From positions 1 through 12,824 of the forward strand of contig JBBHKE010000554.1 in assembly GCA_037447655.1 (NCBI GenBank): 12,824 nt of DNA. The letters run 5' to 3'. The notes under the pieces were generated by a model. It was given only the letters and a program-made list of their open reading frames with translations, was not told where the DNA came from and searched no databases. The translations under genes were made by a program, and so were the position numbers. Below are positions 1-7,435 of the stretch, in pieces. Positions within the stretch are counted from its first letter, which is position 1, and every line of letters starts with the position of its first letter. The stretch comes from Zygnema cylindricum. Lineage: Eukaryota; Streptophyta; Zygnematophyceae; Zygnematales; Zygnemataceae.

Positions 1-184
1 AAATTCAAAGATGCTTTTTGCTATCGACTCAGGGTAGTCTTGTCTTCACAAAGGTGAAGGCTGTCAGAGTTTTTGTGTGCCAAGGTGGCAGTTATTCTTG
101 TTGAAGCACAAAGGGGTTAGGGTTATCCTAGGGTCTTCGTGTGAGCTGCCCATTCTGAGGATCTATGGAGGTCTCAAAATTGCA
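1..184 (+). repeat. 3' part of the 5' LTR of element A (R/U5)
   Basis: This stretch aligns without net gaps to 5434-5617, the end of the 3' LTR, with 23 differences by eye (about 12.5%). It lies downstream of the TATA-like box of the LTR, so it corresponds to transcribed R/U5 sequence. The LTR ends in CA at 183-184. The upstream part of this LTR is outside the window. The gag start codon at 165-167 lies inside it. Confidence 0.9.
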
Positions 185-1294
185 GGTTATGGGCCCACCC
201 TCTACGAAGCCCATCTTTAATGAAACTCCCTTCATATACTGGGAGAGTATGATGACACGAGCTTATGTGAGAAAAGGTTTTGGGGAATAGTGAGTGGAGG
301 AGTGAGGCGTCCACCCGGTCTAGGCATCCCTCTAAGGTTTGGAGGAAGCAAATTCACCAGAGATGCAGATCCATCTCCAACGGAGGAGACAAAGGAAGGG
401 GAGGTGGTGGACAAAGGAAAAGAGAAGGAGACGATCACACCTATAGCAACTGGTTTAGCATTCATGTTTTCTATTTCGAGGAATGGTGAGAATGATATTG
501 ATACCTGGGACTATAACAATATGGCGACAAAGCATTTTATCCTCCGTCATCTTACTCAAGGACTTGTATTTCCTCATTTGCAAGTAGAAAGGCCATTTGA
601 TCTATGGGTGGCTCTCATAGAGATGTACCGAAGTGGTACGATTTAGCAACAACAGTTGGCTGATCAGAAAATAAATGCATACGCATACAAAGAGGGGAAG
701 ATGTTGGATTTTTGAAATAAGTTCGCAACACTTTTCATGGAGTTAGAGACTAATGGAAAAGGTTAAGTGTTTGCTCATGAAGTTACCAGATGAGTTGGAA
801 AATATAGTCAACCTTATGCAGGACTCGCCGAAATCAAGGTGGATATGGAATTTAGTGGTAGGGATGATTCTTTTTCGAGAGTATAATGAAGATCCGAATG
901 GGAGGAAAGAGTGGGCAAGACTTGGCAGCCGCGACCAATTGGAGGAACAAGGATTCCAGAAAACCGATCAAAAATTATGGAGGGGGAGGGGGGCAGAAAA
1001 ATCAGACCGATGAGTTCGGACTGAGGGCCCCCAAGGATTTGTGTCATTTTTGTAAGAAAACCAAGGCACTATATGGCGGAGTGCACTAAGCTAACCGAAC
1101 TTCGGTTAAAAGAGGGGCAGATCGCTAGACCTCTAAGAGGAAAGAAAAAGGCTCTAGTGACATAGGTACATGAGGAGGAATAGGAGGACTAGGGCAATGA
1201 ACTCTTGTTGGATGAGAAGTTGGAGGCGAAGACCGAGGTCGAAATTCCTCGAAAGCAGAAATGTGCTTTTGGAGGATTAGAGGGTGAAGGAGGT
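165..1294 (+). pseudogene. gag: gag (capsid/nucleocapsid) of element A, broken
   Basis: Gag would form the virus-like particle and bind the RNA. The chosen start is the ATG at 165, inside the LTR: the phrase beginning Met-Glu-Val-Ser is shared with element C and, loosely, with B. The N-terminal phrase around Trp-Glu-Ser-Met-Met (about 237-254) is followed by a one-base loss relative to C between about 255 and 271, which shifts the frame. The capsid part then reads through 646, where a TAG stands in a Ser-Gly-Thr-Ile context. Further stops are a TGA at 713-715 and a TAA at 764-766. Reading resumes in another frame from about 753 (Met-Lys-Leu-Pro) and shifts again near 886. The CCHC zinc knuckle is at 1042-1084 (Cys 1042, Cys 1051, His 1067, Cys 1082), with a one-base shift between the second Cys and the His. 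Non-functional. Confidence 0.85.
185..199 (+). promoter_or_regulatory. Primer-binding site complementary to the anticodon region of initiator tRNA-Met
   Basis: The 15 bases GGTTATGGGCCCACC start directly after the LTR end. Their reverse complement, GGTGGGCCCATAACC, is the anticodon stem-loop of plant initiator tRNA-Met (about nucleotides 26-40, anticodon CAT), 15/15. The match stops on both sides. The usual plant copia site, complementary to the 3' end of this tRNA (TGGTATCAGAGC), is absent. Drosophila copia and Ty5 are known to use the 5' half of this tRNA in the same way. The tRNA sequence is from established knowledge; that it primes this element is inferred from position and match. Confidence 0.85.
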
Positions 1295-1620
1295 TAGAGT
1301 GTGGATACGGGTGCCTCCATGCGTATATGTAAGGACAAACACCTGTTCACTAAGATGAGAAAGATTCCCATCGTAGAGATAGAGTATGGGGATGGGAGGG
1401 TAATCATACTACTTTGGTAAGATCGGTAGATTTGAAAGTTTTAGTGGAGGGAAAGACATTCATCGTGACATTCTTTGATGTGTTGTTTATTTCAGAGTTA
1501 AACAAAAACTTCATCTCAACGTCTGTGTTAGATGATAAAGGTATTGAGACTAGCATTAGTAAAGAAACCTTTATTGCTTGCTTTGAGGAGGAAGTTTATT
1601 TCACCGCTGAAAAAGGTAGC
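1295..1620 (+). pseudogene. Aspartic protease domain of element A, broken
   Basis: This domain would cleave the Gag-Pol polyprotein. The catalytic triad Asp-Thr-Gly-Ala-Ser is intact at 1304-1318, but the Trp that should precede it is a TAG at 1295-1297. The frame shifts near 1400-1414. After that the reading continues into the conserved strand with Ser-Val-Asp-Leu and, near 1520, Ile-Ser-Thr-Ser-Val-Leu, which match the protease C-terminal part of element B. The boundary with the pre-integrase region is approximate. Unlike B, this copy keeps its catalytic aspartate; it is dead because of the stop and the shift. Confidence 0.78.
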
Positions 1621-2510
1621 CAAGGGATGTTTAGGCTGATTTTAAGCAATGAAAATAATAAACTTTACTATGCTGGTGTTCATGATTTTATGTTGTGGCA
1701 TAAGAGGCTTGGACATGTGCATTTAGATAAGTTGAAAGAAATGAAAATGATAGGAATAGTGGAAGGAATTAAGTCTGGAGAAAGTGGAAACCTAAGTGAT
1801 TGTAGTGGTTGTGCCCAAGGTAAGGCCCACGGGTTACCCTTCCCAAAGGAAGCCACTTATAAAGGAAAAAAGGTTTTAGACTTAGTACACACTGATATTT
1901 GCGGACCGGCCAAAGTGCCGTCACCCAGGGGTAAGAGGTTTATGGTGACAATCACTGATGGTTGGTCTCGGTATTCTATAGTGTATTTTTTGAAAAATAA
2001 ACTAGAGGCCCCACAGATTTTTAAGGAATGTAAAGCATGGAGTGAGAAACCCCATGAAACCGCTATTAAGAGAGTATGGAGTGATAATGGGGGAGAGTAT
2101 ACCTCCAATCAGTTTGAGGATTTTTTTGAGAGAAGATGGAGTAAAACACCAAAAGACAGTTTCTGAAAATCTCGAGCAGAATAGTGTAACCGAGAGGTTA
2201 AATAGAACACTCAATGATAATGCCAGGAGTATGTTGTCGGATAAAAAGATATGAAAGAGATTTTGGGCCGAAGCAATGAACTGTGCAAATTATCTCAAAA
2301 ATAGAGTTCTTACTTTGGCAGTAAAAGGCCAAACACCTTATGAGAGATGGACCGGCTTAAAACCAGATGTTTCACACTTAAAGGTTTTCGTTAGTTAAGT
2401 GTTCAGTCTAAGACACAGATCGACCAAATTGGAAGTTACATCGAAAAGGAAAACCAGGATATCTCCTAGGATATGATGAAGATGTAAAAGGATATAGTCT
2501 ATGATCTCAA
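1621..2510 (+). pseudogene. int: Integrase of element A (pre-integrase zinc finger, DDE core, C-terminal part), broken
   Basis: Integrase would join the cDNA to host DNA. One open frame runs from 1414 to 2166. It carries the HHCC zinc finger (Trp-His-Lys-Arg-Leu-Gly-His near 1696, then Cys-Ser-Gly-Cys near 1801). The first catalytic Asp is at 1894-1896 (His-Thr-Asp) and the second at 2083-2085 (Asp-Asn-Gly-Gly-Glu-Tyr). A frameshift lies around 2115-2140. The catalytic Glu is in the next frame at 2192-2194, followed by a TGA at 2252-2254. Then come the conserved Phe-Trp-Ala-Glu-Ala and Pro-Tyr-Glu-Arg-Trp phrases and a TAA at 2396-2398, where B has Gln. The triad D, D, E is present but cannot be made as one chain. 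Confidence 0.88.
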
Positions 2511-2880
2511 GAGAGAAGATATAATCCTAGTAAACCATCTAGCGGTTATGGATGAAGGGAAACAATAGATCCCTTTAAGCATACAAAGACAATAAAAATC
2601 AGATTTGAGTTAGAAAATTCTGATGACTTTGAGCTTCCTAACAATCTAGGTTTCCGAGAAGATGATGACCTTGCAAGTACAGATCAGATTGAGAAGGACT
2701 CAACCGTAGAACCCCTAATATCAACTCTAATCGAAGCGAAAGACGTGATGGAAATAGACGTAGAAACAAGGGATAGGGGGGAAGTCGAAACTGTTCAAAA
2801 GAATCCACGGAGCCATCTAATCCGGCAACAGAGTTTGAGGGAGGATGAAGAAGCAACAAAATACTAGAAGAGAGACAAGT
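2511..2880 (+). other. Degenerate integrase-RT linker of element A
   Basis: There is no usable frame here. The stretch from about 2480 to 2580 still aligns with the corresponding part of element B (about 7340-7440, - strand), including a Val-Lys-Gly-Tyr phrase typical of the end of copia integrase. The rest is rich in Glu, Asp and Lys codons and matches the variable acidic linker seen as an open frame in B. No separate gene is visible. Confidence 0.6.
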
Positions 2881-3984
2881 TAACAACAAAGTAACCAAAC
2901 TGTCTCACCCTGATAAACCTCAAATTTATATTGAGGCAATAAACTGTCATGAGAGGAACCTGCTGAAGACACCCATTAATGAGGAGATAGCCTAAATTAT
3001 GGCAGCCGATACATGGGAGTTGGTGGACTGTCCTCTTGACAAAAAATGAATCGGGTGTAAGTGGGTATTTAACCTATAACTCAACCCGCAAAACACCATT
3101 GAGCGCTACAAGGCTCGGTTAGTGGCTAAAAGATTCACTCAAAAAGAGGGAATTGACTAAGAGGAGACATTTGCCCCGGTCGTAAGGTTTCTCTCTGTAC
3201 GGATACTTCTCAGCCTGGCAACAGCAAAAGACATGGAAGTACATCAAATGGACATCAAAACAGCCTTCTTACATGGAGAGTTGGAAGAGGAGATTTTTTT
3301 GAACAGCGCGAAGGATTTGTGGAGGAAGGGGAGGAGAGCAAGGTATGTCGATTGATCAAATCTTTGTATGAGCTGAAACAGGCGCCTCGACAATAGAATA
3401 AGAAGCTCGATGAGTTTCTTGCAGGTTTGGGATATATTCGGACCAGCTCAGATCACTCAATTTATTTGTTTGAAGATGACGAAGGAATTATCTTCATTGC
3501 AGTTTATGTTTATGATTTGCTTATTTTAAGTAAATCTATGGATAAAATTAATAAGTTGAAAACGGATCTAAAAGGTAGATTTGAGATGAAAGATATGGGA
3601 GAAGCAGGGTATATTTTGGGAATTAAGGTAGAGAGAGACAAAGATAGAAAGATAACCAAATTAACTCAGAAGAAGGCCATTAGAAACATGTTAGAGAGAT
3701 TCCAAATGGATAAGGCTAATAGTAGTACCACTCCAATGGAATTAAAAAGGGGAAGTGAGGGGGGTTTAGAAGAGGGAGTTCTAATCTTGGATGATGAGTT
3801 AGGCCTTGAAGAGAAAAGATTTATGCAGACAATTCTTTATAGACAAGTAGTGGGCAGCCTAATATATTTTATGAATTCTACTCGGCCAGACATACCCGCA
3901 GCAGTAGGAGTACTAAGTAGGAGTCTGAATGCCTATACTAAGAAAGATTGGGAAGCAGCTAAGGAGTCCTTAGATATCTCATAG
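2881..3984 (+). pseudogene. Reverse transcriptase of element A, broken, active site altered
   Basis: This would copy the element RNA into DNA. The fingers and palm are recognisable: Trp-Glu-Leu-Val-Asp near 3017, Lys-Trp-Val-Phe near 3060, Lys-Ala-Arg-Leu-Val-Ala near 3110, and Thr-Phe-Ala-Pro-Val-Val near 3170. The first catalytic Asp is in Met-Asp-Ile-Lys-Thr-Ala-Phe-Leu-His-Gly (Asp codon 3251-3253). Stops replace Tyr, Arg or Gln codons in several places, and a TAG at 3394-3396 replaces the Trp kept by B. A frameshift lies at the T run around 3295-3302. The last open frame runs 3427-3984. The Tyr-Val-Asp-Asp box reads Tyr-Val-Tyr-Asp (TAT at 3511-3513), a loss of a catalytic aspartate. Confidence 0.9.
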
Positions 3985-4499
3985 GGACTAGAGATCTATG
4001 ACTGTATTTGGGTGTGAACAATACTGACATCACCACTTGGAGTGATGCCAACTATGGGGATGCTCATATGAGGAGATGCACGTTTGGGTATGTATTGTAT
4101 CTAGGTGATGGGGCTTGCTACTGGAGCAACAACCAGCAAAATATCATTGCTCAGTCCACCATGGAGGCTGAGTACATGTCCTCTTGCTCTAATGTAAAAG
4201 AATTAATGTGGGTCAAGTCCTTGCTTGGTGAGCTTCGTCATCTTAAGAGTGGTGTCCATAAAGTGTTTTGTGATAATCAGGCAGCAATTGCCATTTCTGC
4301 CAATCCTAAACACCACTTTAAAGCCAAATATATGGACATTATACTTAGCTTTGTTAAGGAGAAGGTAGAAGACAAGATAATCAGTTTAGAGTATAGACCA
4401 GATAGTGAATTGGTAGCAAATATGATGACCAAACTTGTGCCTTCCCCTAAACTAATTTTCTCCAGGGAAAAGTGTGGTCTTAAATTGAAGAGTGACTAG
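3985..4499 (+). pseudogene. RNase H domain of element A, C-terminal end of pol
   Basis: RNase H removes RNA from the RNA:DNA hybrid. A shift around 3980-4008 separates it from RT; afterwards one frame is open to the natural stop at 4497-4499. Conserved signatures in order are Thr-Trp-Ser-Asp-Ala (about 4036), Gln-Ser-Thr-Met-Glu-Ala-Glu-Tyr (about 4153) and Phe-Cys-Asp-Asn-Gln-Ala-Ala (about 4267). The usual Lys-His-Ile-Asp-Ile is Lys-Tyr-Met-Asp-Ile. This is the best preserved domain of A. It is also the reference that shows where B is cut: B stops inside the same Asp-Asn-Gln-Ala-Ala motif. Confidence 0.88.
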
Positions 4500-4512
4500 A
4501 AAATAAGAGGAG
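4500..4512 (+). promoter_or_regulatory. Polypurine tract of element A
   Basis: Immediately after the pol stop and before the LTR start TGTAGAAG lies the purine-rich run aaaataagaggag, one pyrimidine only. Position and composition fit the plus-strand primer of an LTR retrotransposon. Confidence 0.65.
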
Positions 4513-4964
4513 TGTAGAAGTTAATGGTTCTTTTAGAATTTTTCTAGGTCTGAACATGTAAAATAAAATGCAGAAAAGAAACAAAGGCACTGTGCCTCTA
4601 ACTCCTCTCTTCAACTCCCACACTTGTCGCAGTGACTGAAGGTTAGAGAGGGAGCTACAACCATGGCTGCCTATGCTGTTTAGAGAGAGAGACTGATGTC
4701 CAGAGGGAGACACATGCAGTAGTTTTTGGTAGGTTTACCAAAAGTTACTTGACAAACCCAGTATTTAATCTTGGTACCTGCCGTCCATCAAAGTCAACAG
4801 TAGTCGTTAGCTTTGTCCTATAGTGTAGGACCAGTGCTGAGGTATATAGGGTTTGTTAAATATTTAAAGATGTACACATAGATAAATTCATTTAACGGCA
4901 CAAATAGAATTGTGGCACATAAACATAGTCAGAGTATAAGTTCGGCTTACAGTACTTTGCGAAC

Positions 4965-5059
4965 CAAATACCGCGCATTTGTTTCGACGTCGAAACAAAT
5001 ACCGCGAATTTATTTTTGACGGCGCAACAAATACCGCGCATTTATTTTCGACGGCTAGA
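4965..5059 (+). repeat. Triple 31-32 bp direct repeat in U3 of the A LTR
   Basis: There are three tandem copies, 4965-4995, 4996-5027 and 5028-5059, each opening with caaataccgcg. The end of copy 1 and start of copy 2 form a perfect 24-base palindrome (4977-5000) centred on GACGTC. In the C LTR the corresponding region holds only a faint single version. Position in U3 fits an enhancer block; binding is inference. Confidence 0.8.
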
Positions 5060-5142
5060 GTTGAAAGCTGGTTTTTATCGGACGACCACGATAGGTGCCG
5101 AGATCGCAAAATAGGCGTTTTGGTCACCGCCATGTCAAATGA

Positions 5143-5163
5143 TACGTGGCACAACCTCATTGG
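5143..5163 (+). promoter_or_regulatory. ABRE-like ACGT box plus inverted CCAAT box, A LTR
   Basis: TACGTGGC at 5143-5150 is followed eight bases later by ATTGG at 5159-5163. The ABRE consensus YACGTGGC is matched exactly. The same pair with the same spacing occurs in the LTRs of B and C. Confidence 0.5.
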
Positions 5164-5383
5164 CTTGCGGCATATCTAGAGAATATGGGAACGAACCCGA
5201 ATATGGCAAACGTCGACGTTTTGGCCATGCCGTATGATGGTCGTACAAAAAGTACTCCGACACCTGTACCTTTAAGTACGACACAATATTCTGATTGGTG
5301 TCGTTCTCTAGTAGTAGAGGGTTAAGAGAGGGATTTAAGACTTAGAAAATTTGGTAGGTAGTCGCCTCTCTCCCAGCGTGCTT

Positions 5384-5390
5384 CTATACA
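5384..5390 (+). promoter_or_regulatory. TATA-like box of the A LTR
   Basis: CTATACA stands about 230 bases before the LTR end. The aligned positions in B and C are stronger TATA boxes (tatatat and tataaatata), which supports this as the degraded LTR promoter. Confidence 0.45.
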
Positions 5391-5617
5391 AAAGGTCAAC
5401 TTTGACCCATCATAACTTACTACTCAAGGGAGCAAATTCAAAGATTCTTTTTGCTACCCACTCAAGGGAGTCTTGTCTTCACAAGAGTGAAGGTGGTCAG
5501 AGTTTTTGTCTGTCGGTGTGGCAGTTATTCTTGATAAAACACAAAGGGGTCAGGGTTTTCCTAGGGGCTTCGTGTGAGCTGCCCATTGTGAGGACCTATG
5601 GAGGTCTCAGAATTGCA

Positions 5618-6124
5618 AGCAGCTTGATTATCACAGAAAGATATTTTCAATTCCACTTTTTATAAATTATAATTTTTGAAGTAAACTTTTCACCCACATC
5701 AACTCTTTTACCGTAGCACAAGCAACCATTTATTCAGCCCCCGTTGTAGACTAAGCAATGTCCTTTTGTTGTTTGCTACTCCAACAACAAGCACCCTCCC
5801 CAATTTTCAAGATATATCTAGAAGTAGATCTTTTGAGAGGAACATCACCATAAGTAGCATCACTCCAAGTGGTGATGTCACTATTTCCCCCTCCCAGATG
5901 CGACTATAAATCCTGTGTCCGAATTAGATGCCTCATTACTCTCTTAGGTGCCTCCTAGTCTCTCTTTCTCGGATTGTTAAGATTTCTACTCAAGACTGTG
6001 ATTGTTGCTGCTATATCGGGCCTAGTGTAGTTCACGAAGTAAATCAAACTGCCTACAATTTGCCTGTACGGAATTCTCTCCATAAACGCTTTCTCTTCCT
6101 CACTCATCTCATCTTTCTAAAAAG
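5618..6124 (-). pseudogene. RT connection and N-terminal RNase H of element B, truncated by element A
   Basis: Translation of the minus strand gives the phrases Tyr-Arg-Gln-Ile-Val-Gly-Ser-Leu-Ile-Tyr (about 6030), Thr-Thr-Trp-Ser-Asp-Ala (about 5864) and Cys-Asp-Asn-Gln-Ala-Ala, the last ending at 5618. Stops have replaced Trp twice (after Lys-Arg-Asp near 5957 and after Gln-Asp-Leu near 5906), Gln once (near 5757) and Tyr once. A one-base insertion precedes Cys-Asp-Asn. The rest of the domain, which in A runs another 220 bases, is absent here because A interrupts it. Confidence 0.85.
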
Positions 6125-6960
6125 TCACTCCTCCCTCATCATTCCTTTCATTTTTTTCTTTAACTCGATAGGAGTTGTACATCCTTTAGCCTTCTCCATT
6201 CGAAATCTCTCAAACATATTACCTATTGCTTCTTTTTGAGTTAATCTAATTATTATCTTTTCCCTATCTCTTTCCATATGAATTCCCGGTATATATTTTG
6301 CCTCCTCTAAGTCTTTCATATCAAATTGACTTCTCAAATCTTTCCTAATTTTTGCGATCATTTCCAAAGACTTACTTAATACCAACAGATCATCCACATA
6401 AATAGCAATATAAATGACTCCATTCTCATCATCAAACATGTAAATGGAGTGGTCCGAGCTAATTTTAATGAATCCCTGCTTGGTAAGGTACTCATCCAAC
6501 TTGATGTTCCATTGTCCCAACGCTTGTTTTAGTCCATAAAGGGACTTGATTAATTTGCAAACCTTGTTCCTCTCCCCTTTCTCCAAAAACCCCTCAGGTT
6601 ACTTCAAAAAAATCTCTTCCTCCAATCCGTGGAGGAAGGCGGTCATAATATCCATCTGATGTACTTCTATATTCCGCTGCGGCCAAACTTAGCAAAATTC
6701 TGACTGATGGAAACCTCACCACCGGTGCAAAGGTTTCCTTATAGTCTATTCCCTACTTCTGTGTGTACCCATTTGCCATTAACCGAGCCTTGAATCTCTC
6801 AATAGAATTATCATGATTCAATTTTAACTTAAAAGCCCATTTACATCCAATAGGTTTTCTATCTTGAAGTCAATCAACTAACTCCTAAGTTTTAGCCTCC
6901 ATAATTGAGTTCATTTCATCATTTATTGTAGCTGTCCACCTTTCACAATCTTTACTGTTG
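6125..6960 (-). pseudogene. Reverse transcriptase of element B, broken but with intact YVDD
   Basis: The frame 6586-6125 holds the palm with Ile-Tyr-Val-Asp-Asp-Leu-Leu (the two Asp codons at 6389-6394), so the catalytic box lost in A is kept. The first catalytic Asp is in Met-Asp-Ile-Met-Thr-Ala-Phe (6650-6652), in an upstream stretch. That stretch is broken by a shift near 6670 and by a stop before the Pro-Glu-Gly phrase near 6597. The usual Lys-Gln-Ala-Pro is Lys-Gln-Ala-Leu. A TGA at 6125-6127 ends the frame before the RNase H connection. The N-terminal Glu-Leu-Val-Asp phrase near 6880 follows a TAG where Trp is expected. Confidence 0.88.
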
Positions 6961-7435
6961 ATAGCCTCTTGATAGGTATGAGGCTCATAAGGATGTGATA
7001 TCCTTGTGGGCTGATTTTTTACCTGTTTTTCTTGCAAATTTTTACTCATTCTCCTTCCTCCTTCGAACTCTGAGGCAGGAATGGACGACATTCTCGGGTT
7101 CTTTCTAGCTGGTTTTTTCTCTTCCTCTTGTTCTTCCTCGGTCGCATTTCCTTCGAGGACGTCTCCCCTTATCTCTATGTTAAATGGGAGTGCGGTTTCC
7201 ACTTGAAGTTCCACTTCTGGTTGTCCCTCCTTTCCTCCTTCCTTTTTTTATCCTTGAATCCTTTCTGATACTGAAATTTGTGATTCTATTTCTGAACTGT
7301 CATTCGTAACCATCTTGATTTTCACTACTTTGTTGAACTTAAAGGGGTCAACGGATTTCCTTTCATCCGTTACAACTGTGTTTCACTAGAATCACATATT
7401 TCCGTTTTAAATCATAAACTCTGTATCCTTTTACA
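6961..7435 (-). pseudogene. Integrase-RT linker of element B
   Basis: The open frame 7214-6885 spans a Glu-rich, Lys-rich and Arg-rich low-complexity linker with a run of Glu near 7125. It leads into the conserved start of the RT region (Ser-His-Pro-Tyr-Glu-Pro, then Glu-Ala-Ile near 6960). The part from 7215 to 7435 still aligns to the integrase tail of A (Val-Lys-Gly-Tyr, Tyr-Asp-Leu-Lys near 7420) but has stops. Such acidic linkers are variable in copia pol; no separate function is claimed. Confidence 0.7.

Larger units (their letters stand above)
1..5617 (+). mobile_element. Element A: degenerate Ty1/copia LTR retrotransposon, 5' LTR cut by window edge
   Basis: The order 5' LTR end, primer-binding site, gag, protease, integrase, RT, RNase H, polypurine stretch and 3' LTR is seen directly and is diagnostic of Ty1/copia, because integrase precedes RT. 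Bases 1-184 repeat at 5434-5617 with 23 mismatches and no net length change, which fixes the LTR end at ...TTGCA. The coding region is broken by at least six frameshifts and many in-frame stops. The base after the 3' LTR (5618) is already RNase H of element B, so A appears to have jumped into B. The target-site duplication would be the five bases 5618-5622 (agcag); its partner lies left of the window. The family is certain at superfamily level; the lineage within copia cannot be assigned by eye. Confidence 0.93.
4513..5617 (+). repeat. 3' LTR of element A, 1105 bp
   Basis: It begins TG after the polypurine tract and ends CA at 5616-5617. The end is fixed twice: by alignment with 1-184, and by element B RNase H sequence starting at the next base. 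The beginning is supported by alignment to the LTR of C (shared phrases around 4542 and 4663). From left to right it contains a palindromic triple repeat (4965-5059), an ACGT/CCAAT module (5143-5163), a GTAC cluster (5243-5279), a TATA-like box (5384-5390) and R/U5. It encodes no protein of its own; small open frames such as 4979-5179 are chance. The gag ATG lies inside it at 5598-5600. Confidence 0.88.

Noticed and set aside
4979-5179. Open frame on the plus strand inside the A LTR.
   Set aside because: It runs through the palindromic repeats and regulatory motifs, is not conserved in C, and resembles no protein.
5928-6239. Plus-strand open frame of about 100 codons.
   Set aside because: It is the antisense of the RT and RNase H of element B.
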